This document shows, one piece after another, positions 45,908 through 54,512 of a stretch of DNA of 64,000 bases (the stretch's first letter is position 1; every line of letters starts with the position of its first letter). Both the position numbers and the translations under genes were made by a program. Location: positions 1,364,001 to 1,428,000 of the forward strand of contig NZ_CP134227.1 in the NCBI RefSeq assembly GCF_031656915.1, written 5' to 3'. The stretch is from Nocardioides marmorisolisilvae. GTDB taxonomy: Bacteria; Actinomycetota; Actinomycetes; Propionibacteriales; Nocardioidaceae. A model generated the notes under the pieces. The model did no database searches and was not told the DNA's origin. It saw only the letters and a program-made list of their open reading frames with translations.

Positions 45908-47017
45908 TCAACGGCGCCGCAGGGATCGCCACCGGGCGTGCACACCCGCCCGCAGCCGGACCATCGGGCGATCGGGTACCGGCGGCCTGCTGACCTCGGC
46001 GATGGTCGCCGCGAGGGCGTCCACGGCCGCCCCAGCCACCTCGGCGGGCACCGGCTCGTCGGGGTCGCGCCACTCGCCCTGCGTCGGGCGCGGGCGCAGG
46101 TCGTCGAGATCGCCGGAGACCGGCACTCCACGTTCCCGGACCCAGCCGATCCACCGTTCGGCCAGCTCGGCCACCCAGGCGTGGTCCTCCGGCGGCAGCA
46201 GGATCGGCATCGAGTCGCGCAGGCTCAGAGCACCTTCGGCGACGACGTACTTGAGCAGCCGATGGGCCTCGGGGTTACGGCGCCCGTGCCGCCGGTTCAC
46301 CCGGCGCAGCAGCTGGGTCTCGGCGATGCCGAGCGACTCGTTGGACCGGTCGGCCGGCAGCGGCCCCGAGTCCGGGTCGATACCGAGGGCGTCGCAGAAC
46401 CGCTGCCAGAGCAGGTCCCGGTCCGCGCCCGGTCGAGGCAGCGTGACCAGGTGCAACCGGTCGGCTGGGAGGTCGGCGCCCCACGACTCCAGCACGGCGT
46501 CGACATCCATCGCACGGGCCAACCAGACCTCGCCCTCGCGTGCCCGGTCGAGGAACTGCCGGTAGGTGAGCCGGCGCCCCTGCTTCACGCTCTCCTGCCA
46601 GGCCGCCGGGAGCGCCCGGGCCGGGTCGCGGGCGGTCACCACCACGTGCAGCTCCGCGTCCGCCAGGTCTGCCCGCGCGCGGCGGATCACGTCGGCGTCC
46701 GCGGTGGCCAGCAGCTCGTGGCTGATCACCGTCACCCGCTGGCGCCGCGACTGTCGTACCGCGCGAGCCCATGCCCCGCGGGCGTGCCCCGGCGGGCCGC
46801 CGAAGTCCTGCCCGGTGAGGTCGAGGGCCGCCCGGAAGCTCGCGTCGATCCCCCGCGCGCGCCGTGGATTGCGCGGAATCCCCACGCCGTGGGCACGGAG
46901 CGTCTCGGCATTGCGACGCAGCCGCCGCTGCAGGTGGGTGGTGCCGCTCTTGGGCGTCCCCACGTGCAGATAGACGCGCCGCACCTCTGTCCCCATGCCC
47001 GCACGCATGTCCGTCAT
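45908..47017 (-). CDS. Sulfotransferase-like P-loop protein
   Basis: A 369-aa protein. The N-terminus YLHVGTPKSGTTHLQ is a PAPS-binding 5'-phosphosulfate loop (PKSGTT), with a later ARDPARALPAAW segment resembling the 3'-phosphate-binding motif. Middle and C-terminal regions are unlike the well-known families. Several in-frame ATGs (47017, 47008, 46996) are possible. It lies between pncB and pncA on the opposite strand; substrate unknown. Confidence 0.72.
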   Translation of the reverse strand: MTDMRAGMGTEVRRVYLHVGTPKSGTTHLQRRLRRNAETLRAHGVGIPRNPRRARGIDASFRAALDLTGQDFGGPPGHARGAWARAVRQSRRQRVTVISHELLATADADVIRRARADLADAELHVVVTARDPARALPAAWQESVKQGRRLTYRQFLDRAREGEVWLARAMDVDAVLESWGADLPADRLHLVTLPRPGADRDLLWQRFCDALGIDPDSGPLPADRSNESLGIAETQLLRRVNRRHGRRNPEAHRLLKYVVAEGALSLRDSMPILLPPEDHAWVAELAERWIGWVRERGVPVSGDLDDLRPRPTQGEWRDPDEPVPAEVAGAAVDALAATIAEVSRPPVPDRPMVRLRAGVHARWRSLRRR

Positions 47018-47117
47018 TTCACCAAAGGTCGGACTGCCCCGGCGATCCGGGGTCCTCCCCTGCCGGCCGGACTCTCGCTCCGAGCGGTCCGGGTCGCCTC
47101 CGAGTAGCCTTGCGGCC

Positions 47118-47693
47118 ATGGCTCGCGGTCTGATCGTGGTCGACGTGCAGAACGACTTCTGCGAGGGCGGCTCGCTGCCTGTCACCGGCGGCGCCCGGGC
47201 CGCCAGCCGGATCGCGGAGCTGCTGCACCACTGGACCCGACAGGATCCGAAGGCGCCGCCGTACGACGTCGTGGTGGCGACCAAGGACCATCATGTCGAC
47301 CCGGGGGACCACTGGTCACGTGAGCCCGACTTCGTGACGTCCTGGCCGGTGCACTGCCGGGTCGGCACCGACGGTGAGGCCTTCCATCCCAACCTCGACC
47401 CGCAGCCCTTCGACGCGGTGTTCCTCAAGGGGGAGCACGCGGCCGCCTACTCCGGTTTCGAGGGCACCTGCCTCGACGGCACCGGCCTGGCCGACTGGTT
47501 GCACCGGCACCAGGTCGACACCGTCGACGTGTGCGGCATCGCCACCGACCACTGCGTGCGCGCCACCGCACTGGACGCCGTGCGTGAGGGCTTCGCCACG
47601 ACGCTGCTGCTGGAGCTGTGCGCGGGCGTGGCGCCGGAGACGACCGCTGCCGCGCTCACCGAGATGGAGTCCGCCGGCGTTGTCCTGGGTTGA
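47118..47693 (+). CDS. pncA: Nicotinamidase
   Basis: Hydrolyses nicotinamide to nicotinate, feeding PncB; also the enzyme that activates pyrazinamide in mycobacteria. 191 aa. Catalytic triad Asp9, Lys104 (FLKGEH) and Cys146 (TDHCVRAT); metal-binding region KDHHVDPGDHW. ATG 7 nt after TAGCCT, leaderless type. Confidence 0.93.
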   Translation: MARGLIVVDVQNDFCEGGSLPVTGGARAASRIAELLHHWTRQDPKAPPYDVVVATKDHHVDPGDHWSREPDFVTSWPVHCRVGTDGEAFHPNLDPQPFDAVFLKGEHAAAYSGFEGTCLDGTGLADWLHRHQVDTVDVCGIATDHCVRATALDAVREGFATTLLLELCAGVAPETTAAALTEMESAGVVLG

Positions 47694-47696
47694 GGC

Positions 47697-48467
47697 TCAG
47701 CGGCCCCGGAAGTCCGGACGCCGCTTCTCCAGGAACGCCCGCATCCCCTCGCCGGCGTCCTTGGTCCGGAGCAGCACCGACTGCCCCCGACGCTCTTGGG
47801 CGTGAGCCTCCGACAGCCGGTCCAGGGTCGCGGCGTTGATCGCCCGCTTGGTGGCTGCGAAGGCCAGCGGTGGGCCGCTGGCGAGCCGCTGCAGGATCCG
47901 CTCCAGCTGATCGGCGTACTCCGTGTCGGGGAAGACGTGGGTGACCAGGCCGGCGTCGTACGCCTCGGCCGCACTGAGCATGTCGGAGGTGAGGGCCAGC
48001 CGCATCGCGCGGGCACGTCCGACCGACGCAGCGAGGGTGGCGGTCGCGCCGCCGTCCGGCATCAGGCCGACCCGTGCGAAGGCGAGCGTGAGAGCCGCAG
48101 ACTCCGTCGCGACGACCAGGTCACAGGCCAGGGCCAGCGACATGCCGACCCCGGCCGCTACGCCGTTGAGCCCACAGACCACGGGCTTGTCGCAGCCGAT
48201 GACCGCGTCGACCATCACCGCGGCGCCGTCCACCGAGCCCGCGTCGTACTTCGCAGCCGGGTCTGCTCCCTCGAGGTCCGCGCCCGCGCTGAACGCCGCG
48301 CCGGTGCCGGTGACCAGCACCACCCGGACGGCTTCCTCGGCGGTGGCCCGGTGCAGCCGGTCCACCAGCGCGACGACCATCTCACCGGTCAGCGCGTTGA
48401 ACTGGTCGGGGCGGTTCAGACGCAGCCGGAGGACACCGGCGTCCTCACTGATCTCCAGCGCGCTCAT
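47697..48467 (-). CDS. Enoyl-CoA hydratase/isomerase family protein
   Basis: 256 aa, crotonase fold. The oxyanion-hole segments are AFSAGADL and CGLNGVAAGVGMSLA. At the usual first catalytic Glu position the sequence reads FARVGLMPDGGATATL, and the second Glu position holds Asp (PDGG), so a typical hydratase Glu pair is not complete; isomerase or another crotonase reaction is possible. Converges with pncA. Confidence 0.85.
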   Translation of the reverse strand: MSALEISEDAGVLRLRLNRPDQFNALTGEMVVALVDRLHRATAEEAVRVVLVTGTGAAFSAGADLEGADPAAKYDAGSVDGAAVMVDAVIGCDKPVVCGLNGVAAGVGMSLALACDLVVATESAALTLAFARVGLMPDGGATATLAASVGRARAMRLALTSDMLSAAEAYDAGLVTHVFPDTEYADQLERILQRLASGPPLAFAATKRAINAATLDRLSEAHAQERRGQSVLLRTKDAGEGMRAFLEKRRPDFRGR

Positions 48468-48542
48468 GGCGGTCCTCACCTGCGCTCGACGATGGTGGTG
48501 CGGGCGCGGCCCACACGGCGAAGGTGCCACTCCGTCTCATGG

Positions 48543-49079
48543 TCAGCACCACTTCTGGACCAGTGCGCGCACCACCGTGACATTGCGGTTGGTGGAGACG
48601 CCCAGAGCGCGCTTGACGGCGGCGCTGGGTGGTTTGGCCTGGTGGAAGGGGAGGTCGAAGAGCAGGTGCACGGCCCGTCCTCGGACCACGGCGCGCTGGC
48701 CGGGGTGGCGAGGCTCCTCGATCACTGCGGTGGCCTCCGCCGACGGGGGCGAGCGCAACAGCTCGACGTAGTGGCCGAACTCCGGAGCACCGAGCTCGGC
48801 GACGACCTCGTCCGCCTCGGCGGCGACGGCGCCCAGCTCGGCCGGCGCCATCGCCACGGTGCCAACGTCGAACCCACGGTCCGCTTCGAAGAGTGCCTCG
48901 AGGTCCTTCTCCAGCCTCGCCTGCGAGCGCAGCGGCGAGGTCAGTCGGATGTTGCCGGTCTGGATGTGGGTGGCGACGTCGCCGTACCCCGCCTCGGTCA
49001 GCATCTGGCGGAGCTCCGCCATCGGGTACTTGCGGCCGCCGACGTTCACCGCCCGCTGGAAGACGATCCAGGTCGACAT
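48543..49079 (-). CDS. DUF1697 protein
   Basis: 178 aa with the DUF1697 start (FQRAVNVGGRKYPMAELRQML) described here in two parts FQRAVNVGGRK and YPMAELRQML, the segment HIQTGNIRL, and the C-terminal TNRNVTVVRALV. Family function unknown. Its ATG overlaps the stop of the homogentisate dioxygenase gene (ATGA), so the two are co-translated. Confidence 0.85.
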   Translation of the reverse strand: MSTWIVFQRAVNVGGRKYPMAELRQMLTEAGYGDVATHIQTGNIRLTSPLRSQARLEKDLEALFEADRGFDVGTVAMAPAELGAVAAEADEVVAELGAPEFGHYVELLRSPPSAEATAVIEEPRHPGQRAVVRGRAVHLLFDLPFHQAKPPSAAVKRALGVSTNRNVTVVRALVQKWC

Positions 49080-50311
49080 CAGCTGTTGGAGAACATCGCC
49101 GGGCTGTCGCTACCCGGGCCACGGCCGGCCCAGGTCCACGCGTACGCCGGGTCCTCGGTCGCGAGCGCGGCCTCGCCAAGCTCCAGCGGACGGAACGTGT
49201 CCACCATGACCGCGGTCTCGTCGAAGAACTCCACCCCGATGGAGGCCTCCACCGCGGACGGCTGCGGCCCGTGCGCGAACCCGCCCGGGTGCAGCGAGAT
49301 CGAGCCCAGGTTGATGCCCGAGCCCTTGCGGGCCTCGTAGTCGCCGCCGACGTAGAACATCACCTCATCGGAGTCGACGTTCGAGTGGTAGTAGGGCACC
49401 GGGATCGAGCCCTCGTGGTAGTCGACCTTGCGGGGCAGGAAGTTGCACACCACGAAGTTCGATCCCTCGAAGACCTGGTGCACCGGCGGCGGCTGGTGGA
49501 TCTTGCCGGTGATCGGACAGAAGTCCTCGACGTTGAACGTGTACGGGTAGAGGCAGCCGTCCCAGCCGACCACGTCGAAGGGGTGAGTGGCGTAGGTGAG
49601 CCGGCTGCCCACCAACCCGCCCTGAGAGTGCTGCCCGGTGCCCCGATGCTTGACCAGTACCTCCACCTCGCTGCCCTGCTCGAGCAACGGCGTGGCCGGT
49701 CCGTGCAGGTCGCGTTCGCAGTAGGGGGCGTGCTCGAGGAACTGGCCGAAACGGGACAGGTACCGCTTCGGCGGGGCGATGTGGCCGTTCGCCTCGATCA
49801 CATAGAGCCTCGAGACCTCGCCGTCGACGTCCGAGGGCACCCAGCGGTGCGTGGTCGCCCGCGGGATCAGCACGTAGTCGCCCGGACGGTAGTCGAGGGC
49901 ACCGAAGACGGTCTCGACCGTGCCGGTCCCGGCCTCGACGAACACGCACTCGTCGCCGACAGCGTTGCGATAGAGCGGGGACGGCGCGTCGGTGACGACG
50001 TAGCACAGGCGTACGTCGCCGTTGCCCAACACCAGCCGGCGACCGGTCACCGGGTCGCCACCCGCCGGCACCTCGTGCAGCCGCAGGTGCCGCGGCTTGA
50101 GGGGATGGTTCGCCGTGGTGGCCAGGTCGGGGAGCTCCCAGGGCTGGCTGTCGGTGATCGCGGACGGCACCCCGGTGTGGTAGAGCAGCGAGGAGTCGGA
50201 GGAGAAGCCCTCCTCCCCCATCAGCTCCTCGAAGCGGAGGTTGCCCGCATCGTCCCGAAAAGCGGTGTGCCGCGTCGGCGGCACCTCTCCCACACGCCGG
50301 TAGTAGGCCAC
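49079..50311 (-). CDS. hmgA: Homogentisate 1,2-dioxygenase
   Basis: 410 aa. Ring-cleaving iron enzyme of tyrosine and phenylalanine breakdown. Recognisable blocks: VGDECVFVEAGTG, HPFDVVGWDG, and the C-terminal iron-site region PYYHSNVDSDEVMFYVGG (residues of the His-Glu-His set), then HPGGFAHGPQP. A much longer open frame continues upstream, but the GTG at 50311 starts the family-typical YYRRVGEVP and leaves room for the divergent gene at 50348. Confidence 0.9.
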   Translation of the reverse strand: MAYYRRVGEVPPTRHTAFRDDAGNLRFEELMGEEGFSSDSSLLYHTGVPSAITDSQPWELPDLATTANHPLKPRHLRLHEVPAGGDPVTGRRLVLGNGDVRLCYVVTDAPSPLYRNAVGDECVFVEAGTGTVETVFGALDYRPGDYVLIPRATTHRWVPSDVDGEVSRLYVIEANGHIAPPKRYLSRFGQFLEHAPYCERDLHGPATPLLEQGSEVEVLVKHRGTGQHSQGGLVGSRLTYATHPFDVVGWDGCLYPYTFNVEDFCPITGKIHQPPPVHQVFEGSNFVVCNFLPRKVDYHEGSIPVPYYHSNVDSDEVMFYVGGDYEARKGSGINLGSISLHPGGFAHGPQPSAVEASIGVEFFDETAVMVDTFRPLELGEAALATEDPAYAWTWAGRGPGSDSPAMFSNS

Positions 50312-50347
50312 ACCTCCACCCTGCCCGGCATGATCTAGCCTCGCAAC

Positions 50348-51238
50348 ATGAATGCCGCAGGAGGCTCTTCGTCCGACACTCCGGGCACGCCGGAGTTCCT
50401 CAGCGAGATCATCGACGACGCCGCGATCTTTCCCCCGGGCAACGCCCCGCTCGACCGCGCCGTCGAGGACTACCTCGCCCGACGTCCCGAGCCGCACGGC
50501 GGCCTGGTCGGCGGTTTCGTCGTCAGTGACGTGAAGCTGCCGGAGCTGGTGGACCTGGTCGCTGCGAGGGACCCGTTGCGCCTCAACCTCGTCGTGACCG
50601 GCGGCGCCGGAGCGATCGAGGGAGCGGTCCGGTGGGCGACCCGCGCCGAGGGACTGCACCTCGAAGCGCTCGAGTTCGCGCTGCGCGACGAGGAGGATCT
50701 CGCCCACAACGCCCAGCGGGTGTTGGCTGCGGTCGACGCGCTGGACACGGAGCTCGAGGACGTCGACCTGTACGTCGAGCCACCTCGGGTGCACGGCTCG
50801 CCGACCGCGGGCTGGCTGGCGGCGCTCGACGAGCTGGCTACCCGCGAGGTCCGACTGAAGTTCCGCACCGGCGGCGTGCACGCTGACGACTTCCCCACGT
50901 CCGCGGAGCTGTCGAGCTGCATCGGGGCCGCTCTCGACCGCGAGCTGCCGTTCAAGTGCACCGCCGGGCTGCATCACGCTGTGCGCCAGCGGGCCGCGCT
51001 TCCCGACGGGACCGAGCCCTGGCAGCACGGGTTCCTCAACGTCCTGCGCGCGACCCGCGCCAACCTCGACGGCGAGGACACGGTCGCGGTGCTCGAGGCG
51101 ACCGATGCCGAGTCGCTGCTGGACGGGCTCGACCCGGACGCGATGACCCGTACCAGGAGGTGGTTCACCTCGTTCGGCAGCTGCAGCGTCCTCGAGCCCC
51201 ACGACGACCTGGTCGAGCTCGGGCTGGTGCACGCATGA
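50348..51238 (+). CDS. Uncharacterised protein coupled to fumarylacetoacetase
   Basis: 296 aa, family not recognised. Begins with EIIDDAAIFPPGNAPLDRAVEDY (split: EIIDDAAIF, PPGNAPLDRAVEDY) and contains alternating beta-strand/helix blocks (LRLNLVVTGG, LEDVDLYVEPP, REVRLKFRTGG, LPFKCTAGLHHAVR), suggesting a TIM-barrel-like fold. ATG 6 nt after TAGCCT; stop overlaps fahA start (ATGA). Position between hmgA and fahA suggests a role in homogentisate breakdown, perhaps at the maleylacetoacetate isomerase step, for which no gene is seen here. Confidence 0.75.
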   Translation: MNAAGGSSSDTPGTPEFLSEIIDDAAIFPPGNAPLDRAVEDYLARRPEPHGGLVGGFVVSDVKLPELVDLVAARDPLRLNLVVTGGAGAIEGAVRWATRAEGLHLEALEFALRDEEDLAHNAQRVLAAVDALDTELEDVDLYVEPPRVHGSPTAGWLAALDELATREVRLKFRTGGVHADDFPTSAELSSCIGAALDRELPFKCTAGLHHAVRQRAALPDGTEPWQHGFLNVLRATRANLDGEDTVAVLEATDAESLLDGLDPDAMTRTRRWFTSFGSCSVLEPHDDLVELGLVHA

Positions 51239-52464
51239 ACGCCGTCGCGACCACGTGGGTGTCCGGCGCCGCCGGCTCGCCGTACGACGTCGACAACCTG
51301 CCGTACGGCGTCTTCTCGCGCGAGGGCCAGCCCCCACGCGTGGGCGTACGGATCGGCGACTTCGTGCTGGACGTGGCGACGGTGGCGGCATACGGCCGCG
51401 ATCGCGCCAGTGAAGGCGATCTCGACCTCGCGTCCGTCTGGGCGCAACCGACGCTCAACGCGTTCCTGGCCCTCGGCCGGCCGGCCTGGGACGCCGCCCG
51501 CACGTGGCTCGTCGAGGTGCTCGGCAACGAGGTGCACCGCGCCCGCACCGAGCCGCACCTCATGCCCGTCGACGCTGTGACGATGCACCTGCCGTTCGAG
51601 GTCGCCGACTACGTCGACTTCTACTGCTCGATCCAGCACGCCACCAACGTCGGGCGGATCTTCCGCCCCGACGGCGACGCGCTGCTGCCGAACTGGCGGC
51701 ACCTGCCGGTCGGCTATCACGGTCGGGCCGGCACCGTCGTGGTGAGTGGTACGCCGGTGCTCCGGCCCTCCGGCCAGCGCAAGCGCCCCGACGAGGTCGC
51801 GCCTACCTACGGCCCGTCGCGACGTCTCGACATCGAGGCGGAGCTGGGCTTCGTGGTCGGGGCCCCGACCGCGCTCGGCAGCAGCGTCGCGACCGGTGCG
51901 TTCGCCGAGCACGTCTTCGGCGTGACCCTGCTCAACGACTGGTCCGCGCGCGACATCCAGGCCTGGGAGTACGTCCCCCTCGGGCCGTTCCTGGGCAAGT
52001 CGTTCGCGACCTCGATCTCGGCCTGGGTGACCCCGCTGGCCGCGTTGGACGCCGCCCGGACACCCCTGCCCGGGCAGGACCCCGCACCGCTGGACTACCT
52101 GAGGGTCGAGGAGCCGGCCGGGCTCGACATCGCACTGGAGGTTCTCCTCAACGGGGAGGTCGTCAGCCGGCCGCCGTACGCCGCGATGTACTGGTCACCC
52201 GCGCAGATGCTCGCGCACCTGACCGTGAACGGCGCCAGCCTGCGCAGCGGTGACCTGTTCGCCAGCGGCACGATCAGCGGCGACGAGCGGGACCAGCGCG
52301 GCTCGTTCCTCGAGCTGTCGTGGGGTGGCGCCGAGCCCTTCGCCGCTGCCCGCACGTTCCTCGAGGACGGCGACGAAGTGACCCTGCGCGCGACCGCCCC
52401 CGGTACTGCGGGCGGTCGGATCGCGCTCGGTGAGGTGATCGGCCGGATCGCGCCGGCGCGCTGA
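51235..52464 (+). CDS. fahA: Fumarylacetoacetase
   Basis: 409 aa. Last step of tyrosine breakdown: fumarylacetoacetate to fumarate and acetoacetate. Blocks: DFYCSIQHATNVGRIFRP, YHGRAGTVVVSGTP with the catalytic His, LDIEAELGFVVG with metal-binding Glu residues, LNDWSARDIQAWEYVPLGPF (split: LNDWSARDIQAWEY, VPLGPF). Coupled to the 296-aa gene and divergent from hmgA. Confidence 0.93.
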   Translation: MNAVATTWVSGAAGSPYDVDNLPYGVFSREGQPPRVGVRIGDFVLDVATVAAYGRDRASEGDLDLASVWAQPTLNAFLALGRPAWDAARTWLVEVLGNEVHRARTEPHLMPVDAVTMHLPFEVADYVDFYCSIQHATNVGRIFRPDGDALLPNWRHLPVGYHGRAGTVVVSGTPVLRPSGQRKRPDEVAPTYGPSRRLDIEAELGFVVGAPTALGSSVATGAFAEHVFGVTLLNDWSARDIQAWEYVPLGPFLGKSFATSISAWVTPLAALDAARTPLPGQDPAPLDYLRVEEPAGLDIALEVLLNGEVVSRPPYAAMYWSPAQMLAHLTVNGASLRSGDLFASGTISGDERDQRGSFLELSWGGAEPFAAARTFLEDGDEVTLRATAPGTAGGRIALGEVIGRIAPAR

Positions 52465-52478
52465 TCGGGTCGGTCTGC

Positions 52479-53402
52479 TCAGGGCAGCAGCAGCGAGGCG
52501 CGCCAGACCTTCTCCTGGCTCCTCGGCAGCAGGCCGTTCTCGCGGAGGAAGGCCAGTGGCTTCTCCCCCATCCACTGCATGGTGGCGCGGTAGTGCGGGT
52601 TCCCCAGCGCAGCGCGGCGCCCCACCCCGGGATCGATGCCGACGCTGCGGTAGATCTCCGGGTTGACCAACGCGCGCGCCACCATGAAGCACGTCTGCGC
52701 GGTCACGGTCTGATGCCATAGCAGTTTGGAGCCGGAGAGCCCGGCGAGCTGGCGTCGTACCTCGTCGCGAGCGAAGCTCATGTGGCGGGCCTCCTCCAGC
52801 ACATGGATCCGCGACACCATCCGGACCACGGGTTGGATCCGCACGTCGTCGACGACCTCCCGCTGCCAGGTGTCGAGGACCTCCTCGGCCACCAGGATCG
52901 ACGCGTACGCCGACGGCCCTCGGACGACGTAGTTGAACAGCCTGCCCAGTTGATGGATCCGCCGCTGCGGGCCGTACGGCGGGACCCCGAAGCGACCGAT
53001 CGCCTTGCCGAACATCGTGGAGTGCCGGCACTCGTCCGCCACCTCCGTGAGTGCGTACTGCATGTGCGCACCGGTCGGGTCGTCGTCGTAGGCGTCGCGC
53101 AGCATCATCTGCATGAGCAGCAGCTCGAACCAGAGGCCGACACTCGCCACCGAGGCGACCTCGTGGAACGACAGGGTCTGCCGCTGCTCCTCGGTGAGCC
53201 GCTCCCACAGCGGCGTGCCGTAGAGCGACATCCGCTCGGGCTGCATGCCCCAGAGGCCTTCGACGAGAGGGGCGTCCCAGTCGATGTCCACTTCGGGGTC
53301 GTAGGACTGCTTCGCCGACGACCTCAACAGTCGCTGGGCGAGCGCATCCCCCGGCTCCGCCCCCGGCTCGCTCCGGGCACCGGTCAGCACGGTCGCCGTC
53401 AT
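52479..53402 (-). CDS. AurF-like diiron oxygenase
   Basis: 307 aa, ferritin-like helical bundle. Diiron ligands: Glu in FHEVASVAS, ExxH in ADECRHS, Glu in VAEEVLDTW, ExxH in LEEARHMSF. The family includes N-oxygenases such as AurF, but many members are uncharacterised. ATG at 53402 with GAGGAGG 8 nt upstream. It diverges from a TetR gene with an operator between them. Confidence 0.82.
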   Translation of the reverse strand: MTATVLTGARSEPGAEPGDALAQRLLRSSAKQSYDPEVDIDWDAPLVEGLWGMQPERMSLYGTPLWERLTEEQRQTLSFHEVASVASVGLWFELLLMQMMLRDAYDDDPTGAHMQYALTEVADECRHSTMFGKAIGRFGVPPYGPQRRIHQLGRLFNYVVRGPSAYASILVAEEVLDTWQREVVDDVRIQPVVRMVSRIHVLEEARHMSFARDEVRRQLAGLSGSKLLWHQTVTAQTCFMVARALVNPEIYRSVGIDPGVGRRAALGNPHYRATMQWMGEKPLAFLRENGLLPRSQEKVWRASLLLP

Positions 53403-53435
53403 CGGCCCGACCTCCTCAAACTGTCTGTGACTCGG

Positions 53436-53448
53436 AGTAACACTTACT
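53436..53448. promoter_or_regulatory. TetR operator candidate
   Basis: AGTAA-CAC-TTACT, a perfect 5-bp dyad with a 3-bp centre, lies between the divergent diiron oxygenase and tetR genes and just upstream of the TAGGAT -10 box (53451-53456) of tetR. Confidence 0.6.
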
Positions 53449-53463
53449 GCTAGGATTGCTCGC

Positions 53464-54147
53464 ATGGCACCCGAAGTCAAGGGTCTCCACGGCAGGTCCA
53501 AGGACGAGTCCGAGGATGACCGCAGCGATGGTCGCAGCACCCGTTGGGACGATCACCGCGACCATCGTCGCGAGCAGCTGGTGATGGCCGCGATCTCCGC
53601 CATCGACGAGCATGGCCCGGCGACGAGCGTCGCCGACATCGCCGCTGCCGCCGGGGTCAGCAAGCCGGTCCTCTACCGCTACTTCACCGACAAGGACGAC
53701 CTCTACCGCTCCGTCGGACGATGGGGCGCCGCCGAGGTGCTCCGCGCACTCCGTCCGACCCTCGCCAGTGACAGGTCCATCCGGGAGAAGGTGGAGCAGG
53801 GCGCAGAGGACTACCTGGCCCTGATCGCCGAGCACCCTCAGGTGTTCCTGCTGCTCGTCGAGCACCGCACCGCGGACGACCCGCTCGTCGACGGCAAGGA
53901 GATGCTCACCGCCGCCTTCGCCCGGAGCATGGGCAACGCGCTCAGGGCGCTCGGGGCAGACACCGGCGCGGCCGAGCCCTGGGCTCACGGCGTGGTCGGA
54001 CAGGGCCTGGCCATCGGGGAGTGGTGGCTGCGCCGCCGCACGATGAGCCAGTCGGTGGTCGCGAGCCACCTCGCGTCGTTCATCTGGCACTCGTTCTCGG
54101 GCATGGCGACCGACTACGGCGTGACACTGGAGCCAGCCGATGCCTGA
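53464..54147 (+). CDS. TetR-family transcriptional regulator
   Basis: 227 aa. An acidic/polar N-terminal extension (~35 aa) precedes the HTH: TSVADIAAAAGVSKPVLYRYF at residues ~53-73 (quoted as TSVADIAAAAG and VSKPVLYRYF). The ligand domain follows. ATG 7 nt after TAGGAT, so leaderless. Likely represses the divergent diiron oxygenase and itself. Confidence 0.9.
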   Translation: MAPEVKGLHGRSKDESEDDRSDGRSTRWDDHRDHRREQLVMAAISAIDEHGPATSVADIAAAAGVSKPVLYRYFTDKDDLYRSVGRWGAAEVLRALRPTLASDRSIREKVEQGAEDYLALIAEHPQVFLLLVEHRTADDPLVDGKEMLTAAFARSMGNALRALGADTGAAEPWAHGVVGQGLAIGEWWLRRRTMSQSVVASHLASFIWHSFSGMATDYGVTLEPADA

Positions 54148-54424
54148 GCGCGAGCCCCGCGAGGAGTACGACGGACCCGCGACGCTGGTCACCGATGAGT
54201 CCGGCGTGGAGGTGACGGTGCGGCTGCGCGGCCACTTCGAGCCCATCGACGGTCGCTTCCACTGGTGGGGCCGGATCACCGCGGACCGCGGGGTCGAGGA
54301 CCACTTCCGCTCTGGCGACACGATCGTGCTGCGCACGCCGTACGGCGACGCACCGGCCCGGCTGTCCGACGTCGACCCCTGGGGGCGCTTCCGCATCGCG
54401 GGCACGGGCCGGCCCCCGTTCTGA
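54140..54424 (+). CDS. DUF4873 protein
   Basis: 94 aa. Beta-rich, with EEYDGPATL, VRLRGHFEPIDGRFHWWGRI (20-residue block) and LSDVDPWGRFRI, typical of DUF4873. Overlaps the tetR end by 8 bp. Family function unknown; its placement with a TetR and an oxygenase suggests an accessory role. Confidence 0.82.
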   Translation: MPEREPREEYDGPATLVTDESGVEVTVRLRGHFEPIDGRFHWWGRITADRGVEDHFRSGDTIVLRTPYGDAPARLSDVDPWGRFRIAGTGRPPF

Positions 54425-54499
54425 TCCGGTCCCCACACAGCCCGGCCGGGATGAGCGAGGTCACACCGAGAATCGTCCCCATTGCATAGGTTTCCGATG

Positions 54500-54505
54500 T
54501 ATATT
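54500..54505 (+). promoter_or_regulatory. -10 box of leaderless marR promoter
   Basis: TATATT in an AT-rich patch, 7 nt before GTG 54513. The upstream sequence (ATTGCATAGG ... GATGTATATTGC) is the likely regulator-binding region. Confidence 0.5.
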
Positions 54506-54512
54506 GCGGGAC

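Noticed and set aside
50312-51391. N-terminal extension of HmgA to 770 aa
   Set aside because: The extension is antisense to the 296-aa gene and lacks any domain. HmgA of normal length begins at 50311.
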